Notes: a model not told the origin generated them from the sequence alone. A stretch of 46,598 nt of DNA from Dysgonomonas sp. HGC4 (GCF_001261715.1 NZ_CVRU01000187.1:1-46598), one strand, 5' to 3'; positions 1 to 9,297 are shown, numbered from the stretch's first letter. A program made the numbers and translations.

Positions 1-128
1 AGATATAAATACCCCTAAACGAGTAGAGATATTTTTTTTATAAAATGATAATTATTGAATGGTATACTTTCAAATCGCAACAAACTATTGCCGTTGTACT
101 CACTAAAGTAATTGATAAGTCTGAGACC

Positions 129-728
129 TTATTTACTTAAAAACATGTATCCATGATGAAGAATAAGTGTGGTTAATAAAGGCAGTGCACTATTAGGACG
201 GTTATAATGCTTGAGGATATATTCCCTTGTCTTTTTTATAGCTATCGACATTTGAGCCTCAACTGTTTTCACAGAAAGGTCTTTTTCTTCGGCTATTTCC
301 TTATATGTTTTATTGAGTTCGCGGCTCAACAGAAATATTTCCTGACATTTGGGTGGTAAATCTTTAATGGCTTGTTGATAGACCAAACTAAATTCTTCCA
401 TATTCACACAGTCTTCCGACTTTTGTTTCTCAATCTCTCTATTTGCCCATTCCTCTATCAATACCGATCTGTTTTGCTCATCCCTCAGATGATTCAACAT
501 TCTGTTTCTTGCAGCATTATAGAGGTATGTTTTGATGAAGAATATATTTACGTTTTCTCTGTCTTCCCATAGTTTTATGAAAATATCCTGAATAATGTCT
601 TCTATCAAAAACTGATCATGAGTATAATAATTCAAAAATGTACAAACATCCTTGAAGTATAAATCGAAGAACTCTTTTAGTGTAGTTTCATCAATTACAA
701 TTTTATTATGCTCTAATGATTTTACCAT
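129..728 (-). CDS. RNA polymerase ECF sigma-70 factor
   Basis: This 199-residue protein has the layout of a Bacteroidetes extracytoplasmic-function sigma factor. Region 2 lies at roughly residues 20-85 (FDLYFKDVCTFLNYY, then EDIIQDIFIKLWED). Region 4 lies at roughly 120-172 (LPPKCQEIFLLS, then the helix-turn-helix YKEIAEEKDLSVKTVEAQM). It would direct RNA polymerase to a small regulon. In this phylum such factors are usually paired with a FecR-type anti-sigma factor and a TonB receptor. None is visible in the 128 bases left before the window edge, so its target is unknown. It lies downstream of the DtxR gene on the same strand with a 160-bp gap and appears to have its own promoter. The family call is secure; the role is not. 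Confidence 0.93.
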   Translation of the reverse strand: MVKSLEHNKIVIDETTLKEFFDLYFKDVCTFLNYYTHDQFLIEDIIQDIFIKLWEDRENVNIFFIKTYLYNAARNRMLNHLRDEQNRSVLIEEWANREIEKQKSEDCVNMEEFSLVYQQAIKDLPPKCQEIFLLSRELNKTYKEIAEEKDLSVKTVEAQMSIAIKKTREYILKHYNRPNSALPLLTTLILHHGYMFLSK

Positions 729-772
729 TAATTCACATCTTGCGATTTTGTTTAGAAATATTTAAGATTTCC

Positions 773-804
773 CAAATCTAGTAATTATATTAGAAAAAAG
801 TCAA
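773..804 (-). promoter_or_regulatory. Candidate promoter of the ECF sigma factor gene
   Basis: On the minus strand TTGAC (804-800) is followed after 19 bases by TAGATTTG (780-773). This fits the Bacteroidetes pattern of a TTG-containing -33 element and a TAnnTTTG -7 element. The start codon at 728 is about 40 bases downstream. A small perfect inverted repeat, CTCTAA-CC-TTAGAG (833-846), lies just upstream and could be an operator. Both are read by eye only. Confidence 0.5.
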
Positions 805-888
805 TCTTTATGAGAATATTGGGATCAGGCAGCTCTAACCTTAGAGAAAAAGGTCATCCTGAAAAGAAGAAGATAAGAGTATATTATT

Positions 889-1542
889 TTATAATTTCAC
901 AACAAGTAGCCTGTCACAGACAAACTTACTCAACACATCTGCTTTCGTATCTTGATAACTGATAGTCATACTTCCATCAAAATTTTCCACAGAGTTAATA
1001 TTTAACTGAGTGCCTAGTACTAAACTGCGTTTGCTTAAGTAGTTCAGAAAATCTTCGGATGAATCGATTACTGCCGAAAAAGTAACGACTTCGCCAATCT
1101 TGCAATCGCTCAATCTATGATAATCTATTTGGGGAATATTTCCTTTTTTATCAGGAATAGGAGAACCGTGAGGGTCTATGTGCGGATGATTTAATAATTC
1201 GTCCATTCGATCAAAGAATACAACTGAATTGATATGCTCTATCTGTTCGGCTATTGAATGAACTTCTTCCCAACCCAAACCCATCTTTTCGTATAGAAAC
1301 ATTTCGGTCAGACGGTGTTTACGAAGAATTAAAGCTGCCTCTTGCCTGCCCTTTTCGGTCAACTTTAAAGGCTTGTAGCTTTCGTAATGAACTAAACCTT
1401 TCTCCGCAAACTTTTTCATCATGCTGTTTACGGTAGACATCTTTATGTCTAATGACTTGCTTAATTCATTAACAGTAGCTTCACCCAGTTTATTTTCCAG
1501 ATAAAACAGATTTTTAAGATAGTTTTCTTCGGTTGGAGACAT
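889..1542 (-). CDS. DtxR/MntR-family metal-dependent transcriptional regulator
   Basis: The 217-residue length is typical of the DtxR/IdeR/MntR family. An N-terminal winged helix (about 1-65) contains NELSKSLDIKMSTVNSMMKK. A metal-binding and dimerisation segment (about 66-140) contains RKHRLTEMFLYEKMG and EEVHSIAEQIEH, with the His and Glu residues expected as ligands. The C-terminal 70 residues look like the FeoA/SH3-like domain. Such proteins bind Fe(II) or Mn(II) and repress uptake genes when metal is plentiful. The gene diverges from feoA with 183 bp between starts, so control of the feo operon is the natural inference. Whether it senses iron or manganese cannot be told from sequence. 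A TAnnTTTG-like element (minus strand, 1557-1550) lies so close to the ATG that the mRNA would be nearly leaderless. Confidence 0.92.
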   Translation of the reverse strand: MSPTEENYLKNLFYLENKLGEATVNELSKSLDIKMSTVNSMMKKFAEKGLVHYESYKPLKLTEKGRQEAALILRKHRLTEMFLYEKMGLGWEEVHSIAEQIEHINSVVFFDRMDELLNHPHIDPHGSPIPDKKGNIPQIDYHRLSDCKIGEVVTFSAVIDSSEDFLNYLSKRSLVLGTQLNINSVENFDGSMTISYQDTKADVLSKFVCDRLLVVKL

Positions 1543-1593
1543 TGTACTACAAATATATATAAAAACAAAAGAATAATGAAAATAAGAATCGAA

Positions 1594-1601
1594 TAAATTT
1601 G
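1594..1601 (+). promoter_or_regulatory. Candidate -7 promoter element for the feo operon
   Basis: TAAATTTG matches the Bacteroidetes -7 consensus TAnnTTTG and lies 125 bases before feoA. No clear -33 TTG is seen at the expected distance. Between this element and feoA are widely spaced inverted arms CTTTCTA (1616-1622) and TAGAAAG (1644-1650), a possible but weak operator for the divergent DtxR-type regulator. Confidence 0.35.
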
Positions 1602-1698
1602 TTTTATTAATCTAACTTTCTAATTTTACAATTCTAATTACAATAGAAAGAGAACAAGAAGAATATTTTTTTGTTTCATAATTACTAAAAGTAATAAA

Positions 1699-1711
1699 AG
1701 GTCTGCGACCT
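1699..1711. repeat. AGGTCT-type palindrome before feoA
   Basis: AGGTC-TGC-GACCT forms a 5-bp stem with a 3-base loop and ends 14 bases before the feoA start codon. It differs at one position from the consensus AGGTCTNAGACCT that recurs between genes of the PUL near 20-32 kb. Its upstream flank AATAAA also resembles the flank of those copies. It could be an operator or a hairpin at the 5' end of the mRNA. Confidence 0.6.
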
Positions 1712-1725
1712 AAAAAACGGAAACG

Positions 1726-2004
1726 ATGGAAAATGAAGCTCTACAAATAGAAACTAAATTATCGGAACTCACCTACGGGGAAGAAGCCGAAATACTCGGT
1801 ATTTCTGATAATTGCAAAGGCGAAATAAGAAGACGCTTGCTTGATTTAGGATTTGTGAGAGGCACCCGAATTACGGTTCAGAACATAAGTCCATTGAGTA
1901 ATCCTGTTGCTTATAGTTTACGCAATACACTGATTGCTTTACGAAACGAACAAGCAAAGCTTATATTAATAAAAAAACTTTCTGACAATGACAAACGCTT
2001 GTAG
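1726..2004 (+). CDS. feoA: FeoA ferrous iron transport accessory protein
   Basis: This 92-residue protein is one SH3-like FeoA domain. Its core reads LSELTYGEEAEILGI, then IRRRLLDLGFVRGTRITVQ, then AYSLRNTLIALRNEQA, all characteristic of FeoA. FeoA is a small cytoplasmic protein thought to support the FeoB iron channel. Its 3' end overlaps the FeoB G-domain start (1988) by 17 bases, indicating translational coupling. In many Bacteroidales FeoA and FeoB are fused; here they are separate. The gene opens the feo operon and faces away from the DtxR-type regulator. Confidence 0.93.
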   Translation: MENEALQIETKLSELTYGEEAEILGISDNCKGEIRRRLLDLGFVRGTRITVQNISPLSNPVAYSLRNTLIALRNEQAKLILIKKLSDNDKRL

Positions 2005-2740
2005 TACATGCAAATATAATACTGTCTCTGATCTGAAAAAGATGGGAGAGCAAACTACTTCTTTTGACTATACGATAGCTCTTGCCGGAAATCCTAATAC
2101 CGGAAAGAGTACTGTCTTTAATACCCTTACGGGGCTTAGACAACATACAGGAAATTGGCCGGGTAAAACAGTTACCACAGCTCAAGGGAGTTTTTCCTTT
2201 TTAGATAAGAAGTTTAAATTGGTTGATCTACCGGGAACTTACTCTCTATTATCTACCTCAGAGGACGAAGAGGTTGCTCGTGACTTTATTCTTTTCGGAA
2301 AACCCGATGTTACTATCGTGGTAGTAGATGCCAGCAGATTGGAACGAAACTTGAATCTGGCATTACAGATTCTGGAAATTACCAACAAAGTTGTTTTGTG
2401 CGTCAACTTAATGGATGAAGCTAAAAGACATAATATAGAAATAGATGACAGAACTCTTGCCCGAGATTTAGGTATTCCGGTTGTAACAACAAGTGCAAGA
2501 TCGAATGAAGGCATAACTGATCTCTTGCATGCCGTACACGATTTAGCAATAGGTGAAATAGTTACAAAACCGTATCACTTCGAAGATATACCGAGAACAA
2601 CCAATAAAGCAATTGAGAAATTAAATGACGAATTGCTAAAGTTATACCCTCAATTAGCAAACAGCCGATGGATTGCCATGCGTTTGCTGGAGGGTGACGA
2701 GAGTATAATAAAGGCTCTTAAAGAAGGGAGGTTGCATTGA
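1988..2740 (+). CDS. feoB: FeoB N-terminal GTPase part (ferrous iron transporter, split)
   Basis: These 250 residues hold the cytosolic G domain of FeoB and its helical GDI region, but no membrane helices. G1 is GNPNTGKST (34-42), G3 is DLPG (80-83), G4 is NLMD (140-143) and G5 is SAR (169-171). Two cysteines near the start (C5, C8) form a CxxC. An alternative start is the Met at residue 19. The frame stops at TGA 2738-2740, exactly where a single-chain FeoB would lead into its membrane part. That part follows in another frame. Either FeoB is made here as two chains, or one frameshift interrupts it. The combined length of about 724 residues matches an intact FeoB without fused FeoA. Confidence 0.9.
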   Translation: MTNACSTCKYNTVSDLKKMGEQTTSFDYTIALAGNPNTGKSTVFNTLTGLRQHTGNWPGKTVTTAQGSFSFLDKKFKLVDLPGTYSLLSTSEDEEVARDFILFGKPDVTIVVVDASRLERNLNLALQILEITNKVVLCVNLMDEAKRHNIEIDDRTLARDLGIPVVTTSARSNEGITDLLHAVHDLAIGEIVTKPYHFEDIPRTTNKAIEKLNDELLKLYPQLANSRWIAMRLLEGDESIIKALKEGRLH

Positions 2741-4161
2741 TGACAGAGGATAGAAACGAACTTGATAAGTTACTCGAACTAGCAGAGGATTTACGGAAAG
2801 ATGTGGGAGATAACTACCACGATAATCTAACCGAGAGTTTTTATGCCGATGCTTCTAAAATTGTAAAGAACTCAGTTAAATCTGACGATCAACACCGTAC
2901 ATTTCGGGTTGATAGAGCTATTGATAATATTGTTACCAGCAAAATATGGGGTTTTCCTATTATGCTGCTTTTATTAGGCGTAGTACTTTGGCTGACTATA
3001 ATAGGTGCAAATTATCCGTCTCAGCTATTATCGTCACTGTTTCTGGAAACAATTTACCCATTCTTGAAAAGTGGTGCAGAAAGCCTTAGTATTCCCGCAT
3101 GGATTAGTGGATTACTTATCGACGGGGTTTATCTTTCTACTGCTTGGGTTGTAGCTGTAATGCTTCCACCAATGGCAATATTCTTTCCGTTATTTACATT
3201 AATGGAAGATTTTGGATATTTACCACGTATAGCTTTCAACTTAGACAATATATTTCGCAAAGCAGGGGCACATGGTAAGCAAGCCTTAACTATGAGTATG
3301 GGCTTTGGCTGCAACGCAGCAGGAGTAGTTGCAACACGTATAATAGACAGCCCTAGGGAAAGGCTTATTGCTATAATCACCAATAACTTTTCGCTGTGTA
3401 ATGGACGATGGCCTACTCAAATTCTGATAGCTACCATCTTTATCGGAGCAGTTGTGCCAACAGGTTTGTCTCAATTGGTATCTACGGGATCGGTTATAGC
3501 TATTGCCGTATTAGGTATTGGTTTTACATTTCTGGTGTCTTGGTTTTTATCCAAAACCATGCTAAAAGGCGAAGCTTCATTCTTCATCTTGGAGTTACCT
3601 CCCTATCGCCCGCCAAGAATATGGCAAACAATATATACGTCTTTAATTGACAGAACATTGATAGTTCTAGGACGAGCTGTTGCATTTGCTGCACCTGCAG
3701 GAGCAATTATCTGGTTGATCAGCAATATTAATATTCAAGATCAAAGCATTGCCTTATGGTTAATAGAGGGGTTATCTCCTTTTGGGATCATACTTGGCTT
3801 AAATGGAGTTATCTTATTAGCATACATTCTGGCTATTCCTGCTAATGAAATTGTTATACCTACTATACTAATGCTTACCACGCTTACTTTCAGCAGCATG
3901 GGGGTTGGCAATGGTGCAGGTGTACTTTTCGACGGTTCAGAAAATGAGGTAGCTAATATTCTGCATGCCGGGGGATGGACATTACTCACCGGAATCAATT
4001 TAATGCTATTTAGCTTACTGCACAATCCATGTAGTACTACCATATACACTATCTACAAAGAAACACGCAGTATTAAATGGACTGCTGTTGCTTCGCTATT
4101 GCCTCTTTTATTAGGTATTTTTGTCTGCTTTATGGTAGCTCAAATCTGGCGATTATTTTAA
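2740..4161 (+). CDS. feoB: FeoB C-terminal membrane part (ferrous iron permease, split)
   Basis: Starting at ATG 2740, this 473-residue protein carries the polytopic inner-membrane part of FeoB. It opens with a charged linker, then a hydrophobic segment ([17 protein letters not shown]). The first Gate domain has [15 protein letters not shown] and the signature MGFGCNAAG near residue 188. The second Gate half includes [17 protein letters not shown]. The ATG overlaps the preceding TGA as TGATG. A Shine-Dalgarno-like GGGAGG (2726-2731) lies 8 bases upstream, unusual for this phylum, so re-initiation is credible. A TTG at 2737 is an alternative start. The same frame is open back to 2722, so a frameshift reading through from the G-domain gene is equally possible. 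Confidence 0.9.
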   Translation: MTEDRNELDKLLELAEDLRKDVGDNYHDNLTESFYADASKIVKNSVKSDDQHRTFRVDRAIDNIVTSKIWGFPIMLLLLGVVLWLTIIGANYPSQLLSSLFLETIYPFLKSGAESLSIPAWISGLLIDGVYLSTAWVVAVMLPPMAIFFPLFTLMEDFGYLPRIAFNLDNIFRKAGAHGKQALTMSMGFGCNAAGVVATRIIDSPRERLIAIITNNFSLCNGRWPTQILIATIFIGAVVPTGLSQLVSTGSVIAIAVLGIGFTFLVSWFLSKTMLKGEASFFILELPPYRPPRIWQTIYTSLIDRTLIVLGRAVAFAAPAGAIIWLISNINIQDQSIALWLIEGLSPFGIILGLNGVILLAYILAIPANEIVIPTILMLTTLTFSSMGVGNGAGVLFDGSENEVANILHAGGWTLLTGINLMLFSLLHNPCSTTIYTIYKETRSIKWTAVASLLPLLLGIFVCFMVAQIWRLF

Positions 4162-4198
4162 CATCTACACTTTTCTTACTCCTATAAATAAAATGCTT

Positions 4199-4229
4199 GC
4201 AGTTGGTCTAAAAAACAACTGCTTTTTTT
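4199..4229 (+). terminator. Rho-independent terminator of the feo operon
   Basis: GCAGTTG (4199-4205) pairs perfectly with CAACTGC (4216-4222) across a 10-base loop and is followed by seven T residues. It lies 38 bases after the end of the FeoB membrane gene. Confidence 0.9.
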
Positions 4230-4307
4230 GCAATAGTGTCCAAACAACACGATAATATACTTTTTTTATAAAAAAAAAGATTAATGCCATCAGATGCGCC
4301 TATCAAA

Positions 4308-4323
4308 ATGATTAAATAATCAT
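4308..4323. promoter_or_regulatory. Palindrome upstream of the first fimbrillin gene
   Basis: ATGATTA-AA-TAATCAT is a perfect 7-bp inverted repeat about 105 bases before the fimbrillin start at 4428. It sits within wider CAAAAT...ATTTTG arms (4304-4309 and 4329-4334). It is operator-like, but AT-rich, so chance cannot be excluded. I could not place a convincing -7 element in 4230-4427. A T7/A9 homopolymer pair lies at 4261-4279. Confidence 0.35.
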
Positions 4324-4427
4324 ATCTTATTTTGACGAATGCACTACTTTTTAGATATTTATACATAACAACACGCCTTAGGAGCTTACTTATAGATAAG
4401 ATTTAAGGTTATCAAAAACAAAGTAAA

Positions 4428-5372
4428 ATGAAAAATAAAGCTTTCAAATTAACATTTCAGTATTGGTTTATTGGAATTCTTTTGAGTCCGATATTTTACT
4501 CTTGCGATGATAATTCGTCTGACATAGAAACTGAAGTAAACAACAAAATAGCTATAAACGCTAAAATCCGATCTATTCAACAAGATACAAGATCGACTTC
4601 TATGCAAGAATTTATCGAGAAAGATAAAATAGGCATCTATCTTGTAGATTACAAAGGATTGCAACCCGGTAATATCGGTGATATTAACGAGTATATGAAT
4701 GTACTTCACACCTACGATGGTAATTTGTGGAATGCTGATATAGCGGGAGGGCTTTATTTCCGTAACGCTCAAACTGTATCCGATATATATGCCTATTATC
4801 CATACGATAATGAGATGGGAAGTATTGCAGGTAAAAAAGACCTCAACAAGTATTTATTTACAGTATCGCTAGATCAAACAGTATCTAATGGCACGAGTAG
4901 TGACTTCTTGTGGGGGAAAGTATCGGGTTTATCACCAGATAATAATACTGCCAATATAACATTCGAGCATATTTTGAGTAAATGTATTATCAATCTGAAA
5001 TACAGTGATTCTTCTATAAATGAGAATAATGCTTCGTTTGAGATACATAACATCAAAGCTTCGGCACTTATTGATATGAGTATAGGAAAAGCAACCTCAG
5101 CAGGGAGTAATCAGATTATAGTACCCAATAACAGAACTGATATACCAACAGGTTACAAGCTAGCATACGAAGCGATTGTAGTACCTCAGATTATAAAAGC
5201 GGGTACACCTCTGTTTGCTATAAGGTATAACTATACAGATCTTATGTTTGTCACACAACAAGATATAGAATTTTCACCTCAAAAGGTATATACTTTCAAT
5301 ATGACGATAAATACATTGGGACGTTCATCAGCAACTGTTTCTCTAGAAAATATAAGTATTGCAACATTCTAA
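4428..5372 (+). CDS. Fimbrillin family lipoprotein (stalk-like, no FISUMP domain)
   Basis: The 314-residue protein has a type II signal peptide with the lipobox FYSC at Cys26, so it should be lipidated and exported. The rest matches the fimbrillin (Mfa-like) fold of Bacteroidales. After a short N-terminal strand region come TRSTSMQEF and KDKIGIYLVDY, then SDIYAYYPYD and SDFLWGKVSGLSP. The same landmarks appear in the two genes downstream, so the three are tandem paralogues. This one lacks their C-terminal half and ends after the fimbrillin part. It is followed after 10 bases by the next paralogue, so an operon is likely. A stalk or anchor subunit is a reasonable inference; the polymer itself is not proven. 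Confidence 0.85.
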   Translation: MKNKAFKLTFQYWFIGILLSPIFYSCDDNSSDIETEVNNKIAINAKIRSIQQDTRSTSMQEFIEKDKIGIYLVDYKGLQPGNIGDINEYMNVLHTYDGNLWNADIAGGLYFRNAQTVSDIYAYYPYDNEMGSIAGKKDLNKYLFTVSLDQTVSNGTSSDFLWGKVSGLSPDNNTANITFEHILSKCIINLKYSDSSINENNASFEIHNIKASALIDMSIGKATSAGSNQIIVPNNRTDIPTGYKLAYEAIVVPQIIKAGTPLFAIRYNYTDLMFVTQQDIEFSPQKVYTFNMTINTLGRSSATVSLENISIATF

Positions 5373-5382
5373 ATAAACATGT

Positions 5383-7326
5383 ATGATTATAAAAAATAAA
5401 ATTAAACAGCATATATCTTTTTCATTATCAATGCTACTCACTCTAATGGGAGTTTTCTTCTTAGGAGCATGCAGCCATGATAACGAAGATTTTATCGAGC
5501 AGGATAATTTCATTAGAATAGCTCCGTCTATTTTGGAAACTAGAACCAAAATAGTTGGAAGCAACTTTGAAACAAATGATCAGATAGGCTTATACATTGT
5601 ACCATTTACAAATAGCAATAATACTGCCGGTAGTATCGGTACAAACAATTATGCATCAAATCTTAAGCATGTGTTCAATGGTAAGGCATGGAGTTTAGAT
5701 AATGGGTCTAAAATTTCATGGCCTAATCCGACTTCTAAAATTGATATATATGCCTATTCCCCATACGATTCGAACCTCTCGGGAAGTAATCCGACAGCAT
5801 ATTCGTTTACTGTAAAAACCGATCAGCAAACCAAATTGGGATACAATGCAAGTGATTTTTTATGGGCTAAATCGGTTTCAACAGCACCAACAACAAGTGC
5901 CATAGACTTATCGTTTTCGCATCGATTGAGCAAAGTGAAGGTAAATATCAAATCTGAAATAGACTTATCTGCCGACGAGATAAAGAATGCTATCGTAAAA
6001 ATCAGAAATACGAAGGGAACGGGTATCGTAAACCTCCAAAACGGGCAAGTAACACCTCAAGAAGGAAGTTTAGTAGACATACTTCCTCTTAGATATGCTA
6101 CTCCCGTAACAGGATATGACATTAGTGTAGAAGGTATTATTATACCCCAAACTCTGTCAATAGGTTCTAGATTGGTAGATATAAATTTTGACACCAACAG
6201 AATAGGCTATGTGTACGATATGGATGCAGCATTAACTTTTGAAAGCGGCAAAGAGCGTACTATTAATCTAACGATTACACAAACCGGTATGACGGTTACA
6301 GTAGGCGAGATTAAAGATTGGCAGCCTGCACCAGTAGTTGAAGGGAATATAGATCAGTCGATAGGAAAAGCTATGGATCTTAGTAAAATAGATTGGAATA
6401 AATCGCTGGTACATAACGTATATGATGCCAGTGGATACAAAGTAGCGATAGTCGTCAAAGAGTATTTGTCGTTAAAAACAGCAACCCCTCAAACAATAGA
6501 TAATCAGGCAATAGTAATATATCCCGTAGATGCCAATGAAAATCCTCTTTTAAACAGAGGCTTTGTAGCTCAGGTTATGAGTAATACAATAAATAATACT
6601 ACTTACGAATATGACCCGCTTCAAACAAATGTGCATGGCGGAGCCGTAAGCTGGAATACCAGTACCAATGCAGTTGCAAGTTATACAGCAGGGAATTTAC
6701 CCTTGATCAATAAGGTCGAACTTACTTCGGGTAGCATATTAAGAGCTACTGCTGATAATTATATCTGCCGATTGACAATCTCTCCCGATCTCGTTACTGA
6801 CATTGACAACAATACGTACAGAGTAGTAAAAACGGGAACACAGTATTGGACATTAGACAACCTAAAAGTTGAAAGATATAGAAACGGGGTAAATATACCT
6901 CATTACTACTACAGCAATAACCCTATTTATAAAGATGTATATGGGACAATGTATAATTGGAATGCAGTTGCAGATGCAAATGAAATTGCACCTGAGGGCT
7001 GGCATCTGCCAACAAAAGCCGAACTCGAAACTTTAAATAAGTTTGGAGGGAGCGCTGCAACCAATTTAAAACATGTGGGCAGTTGGTCTATCATGTCTAC
7101 AAACAATACAGGGTATGGTATGCTACCCGGAGGCTTAATGCAGATAGTAAACACATTTGAATCTTTTTCGGGGATTGCACTTGTTGCCTATGTATGGACA
7201 TCAACGCCCGTCTCAACAACAAGTACCAGTGCTTATGCAATGAGAATATATAATTCGGGAACGGTTGATTTCCCTAGTTTTCCTAAAGTTTCGGCATTTT
7301 ACGTACGTCTTATAAAAAACAACTAA
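5383..7326 (+). CDS. Fimbrillin-FISUMP lipoprotein, candidate tip adhesin
   Basis: This 647-residue lipoprotein has the lipobox LGAC at Cys30. Residues 35-310 are fimbrillin-like, with ETRTK, DQIGLYIVPF, IDIYAYSPYD and SDFLWAK. Residues 320-470 form a segment shared only with the next gene (KIDWNKSLVHNVYD, then GFVAQVM). Residues 480-647 are a FISUMP domain (Fibrobacter succinogenes major paralogous domain): TGTQYWTLDNLK, YGTMYNWNAV and PEGWHLPTKAELETL. In this phylum such C-terminal modules are found on secreted surface proteins. A subunit fused to a variable C-terminal module fits a pilus tip protein, which is inference. It lies 10 bases after the previous gene and 13 before the next. Confidence 0.83.
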   Translation: MIIKNKIKQHISFSLSMLLTLMGVFFLGACSHDNEDFIEQDNFIRIAPSILETRTKIVGSNFETNDQIGLYIVPFTNSNNTAGSIGTNNYASNLKHVFNGKAWSLDNGSKISWPNPTSKIDIYAYSPYDSNLSGSNPTAYSFTVKTDQQTKLGYNASDFLWAKSVSTAPTTSAIDLSFSHRLSKVKVNIKSEIDLSADEIKNAIVKIRNTKGTGIVNLQNGQVTPQEGSLVDILPLRYATPVTGYDISVEGIIIPQTLSIGSRLVDINFDTNRIGYVYDMDAALTFESGKERTINLTITQTGMTVTVGEIKDWQPAPVVEGNIDQSIGKAMDLSKIDWNKSLVHNVYDASGYKVAIVVKEYLSLKTATPQTIDNQAIVIYPVDANENPLLNRGFVAQVMSNTINNTTYEYDPLQTNVHGGAVSWNTSTNAVASYTAGNLPLINKVELTSGSILRATADNYICRLTISPDLVTDIDNNTYRVVKTGTQYWTLDNLKVERYRNGVNIPHYYYSNNPIYKDVYGTMYNWNAVADANEIAPEGWHLPTKAELETLNKFGGSAATNLKHVGSWSIMSTNNTGYGMLPGGLMQIVNTFESFSGIALVAYVWTSTPVSTTSTSAYAMRIYNSGTVDFPSFPKVSAFYVRLIKNN

Positions 7327-7339
7327 ACAAATATATTTC

Positions 7340-9253
7340 ATGATTCGACATGTAAGAAAAATTAGTTTTACAAGCAATATATATACCTCTTTTTTCATAA
7401 TTGTTACTACAATGATGGGGCTTCTTTTCGCAGGCTGCTCGCATGAGGACGATTTCGAGAATGAAAGCAGTGGTGAGTATCTGCAACTAGCTTCGCACAT
7501 AGGTCTTAGACAAACACGTATAACTGATAATAATTTTGAAAAAGACGATCATATAGGTGTTTATGTTGTAGAATATAATGAAGACAATATAACTCCGGGA
7601 CAAATTGGTGTATCAAACTTTGCATCCAATAAAAGACATACATTCAACGGAACTGAGTGGTTGATGGATGCCGGCAATAAGATGTCTTGGCCAAACAGAC
7701 CTAAAGTAGATATCTATGCATATGCCCCTTACAGCGAAGCATTGCCTAATCCAAAGAACTATACGTTTATGGTACAAGGCAATCAAAAAATAGAGGAAAG
7801 ATATCGGGCTAGCGATTTTCTATGGGCTAAAACCTCAGACTTATCACCAACAAAAGAGGATGTTCACCTTACTTTTACTCATAGAATGAGTAAAATAAAA
7901 CTAAATATAAAATCTGAAAATGGATTTCTGGCAGACCGATTGCCAAATTCCTTTGTAAGAATTACAAATACAAAAGTGGAAGGCTCTATCGATTTATCAA
8001 ATGGAAATGTAATTCCTTCTGAAACATCACTAATAGCAAATATTTCTCCCGGACAATCTACTGTTACAGAATCGGGATATGAAATTAGTCTGACAGGCAT
8101 TATAGTACCTCAAACTCTTAGTGCTAAAACGGGCATTTTTGCTATAGTATTCGTAGAGGATGGGGCACGATATAATTATAAGTTAGAGGAATCTATTACT
8201 TTCGAATCGGGAAAAGAATATACATTTGATATTACACTTAGCCCGATGAAAATAACGGTAACAACAGGTGCCATTGCAGACTGGATTTTAGATGATCCGA
8301 TAAAGGATGACATGGAAGAATTAAGTACGAAGGTTCTAAACTTAAATGACATCGATTGGACAACATCTCTTGTACAGAAAGTATTCGACAACAATGTACA
8401 AGTAGCCCAAGTTTGCAAAGAATACCTTTTTAAATCGGGGTCGATAGATGCTCAGGCAATTGTTGTATATCCTATGGCGAAAGGTAAACCTGATCTGACA
8501 AATGGCTTTGTGGCTCAAGTTATGATTCGGAAGATGAATGCTGCAACCAACAGCTTTGATCCTCTCCAAACATCGGTACATGGTGGCAAGGTCTCTTGGA
8601 GTGACAAGGCAATAGCTACATATACTGAGGGGAAACAAGCTCTTTTCTCAAAAGTTGAGATAAGCAACAAAGGGATAATAGGGGTTACTGACAATATTGT
8701 ATATGGTTTAAAAGCTGAACCCGAATTACAAAAAGATATTGATGGTAACAATTATAAACTTGTAAAAATAGGAACTCAATATTGGATGACCGAAAATTTA
8801 CGAGTTGAGCATTACAGAAACGGAAATCCAATCAATTATGCTTACTATAACGATGATAGAGCTTATAAAATTCAATATGGAGCAATGTATGATTGGAATG
8901 CCATAATGGATTCGCAGGGAATAGCTCCCGAGGGTTGGCATGTACCTTCAACTGAAGAAATAAATACTCTAGTTACTTATTTGGGTACAACTTCTGTTGC
9001 AAATAAATTATCAATGCAAGGCGACAGCTCCACGGATAATATTACGGGGTTTTCGGGGCAGTTAGGCGGAGTAAGAACGCAAGATTTTAAATTCTCTCAA
9101 AAAGATATATATGGTTATTATTGGACAACAACACTTTATTCGGATGTATTGTATGCCAACCGATATTTTATATACAAAAATAATGTGAATCTAAATTTCC
9201 AATTAAATTCTCTTAGAACCATAAGTAATTCGGTAAGACTTATCAGAAACTAA
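7340..9253 (+). CDS. Fimbrillin-FISUMP lipoprotein, second paralogue
   Basis: This is a 637-residue paralogue of the preceding protein with the same order of parts. The lipobox FAGC places the lipidated Cys at residue 33. The fimbrillin part shows QTRITDNNFEKDDHIGVY, VDIYAYAPYS and SDFLWAKTSDLSP. The shared middle segment begins near NDIDWTTSLVQKVFD and includes GFVAQVMIRKM. The FISUMP domain covers about 470-637 (IGTQYWMTENLR, YGAMYDWNAIMD, PEGWHVPSTEEINTL). The fimbrillin and middle parts look better conserved between the two copies than the last 80 residues. That would suit a scaffold with diversified tips. It ends the fimbrillin cluster. Confidence 0.83.
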   Translation: MIRHVRKISFTSNIYTSFFIIVTTMMGLLFAGCSHEDDFENESSGEYLQLASHIGLRQTRITDNNFEKDDHIGVYVVEYNEDNITPGQIGVSNFASNKRHTFNGTEWLMDAGNKMSWPNRPKVDIYAYAPYSEALPNPKNYTFMVQGNQKIEERYRASDFLWAKTSDLSPTKEDVHLTFTHRMSKIKLNIKSENGFLADRLPNSFVRITNTKVEGSIDLSNGNVIPSETSLIANISPGQSTVTESGYEISLTGIIVPQTLSAKTGIFAIVFVEDGARYNYKLEESITFESGKEYTFDITLSPMKITVTTGAIADWILDDPIKDDMEELSTKVLNLNDIDWTTSLVQKVFDNNVQVAQVCKEYLFKSGSIDAQAIVVYPMAKGKPDLTNGFVAQVMIRKMNAATNSFDPLQTSVHGGKVSWSDKAIATYTEGKQALFSKVEISNKGIIGVTDNIVYGLKAEPELQKDIDGNNYKLVKIGTQYWMTENLRVEHYRNGNPINYAYYNDDRAYKIQYGAMYDWNAIMDSQGIAPEGWHVPSTEEINTLVTYLGTTSVANKLSMQGDSSTDNITGFSGQLGGVRTQDFKFSQKDIYGYYWTTTLYSDVLYANRYFIYKNNVNLNFQLNSLRTISNSVRLIRN

Positions 9254-9297
9254 GCAAAGAGTTTTATCTATTATGATGAACTATTTCTCAAGAATAC

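Noticed and set aside
1-128. Window edge checked for an anti-sigma factor downstream of the ECF sigma gene
   Set aside because: Only 128 bases remain and no reading frame of use is visible, so presence or absence cannot be judged.
4261-4279. T7 and A9 runs considered as a terminator or slippage-based switch
   Set aside because: The stem would be purely A-T, and a good terminator already lies at 4199-4229. There is no coding region for slippage to affect.
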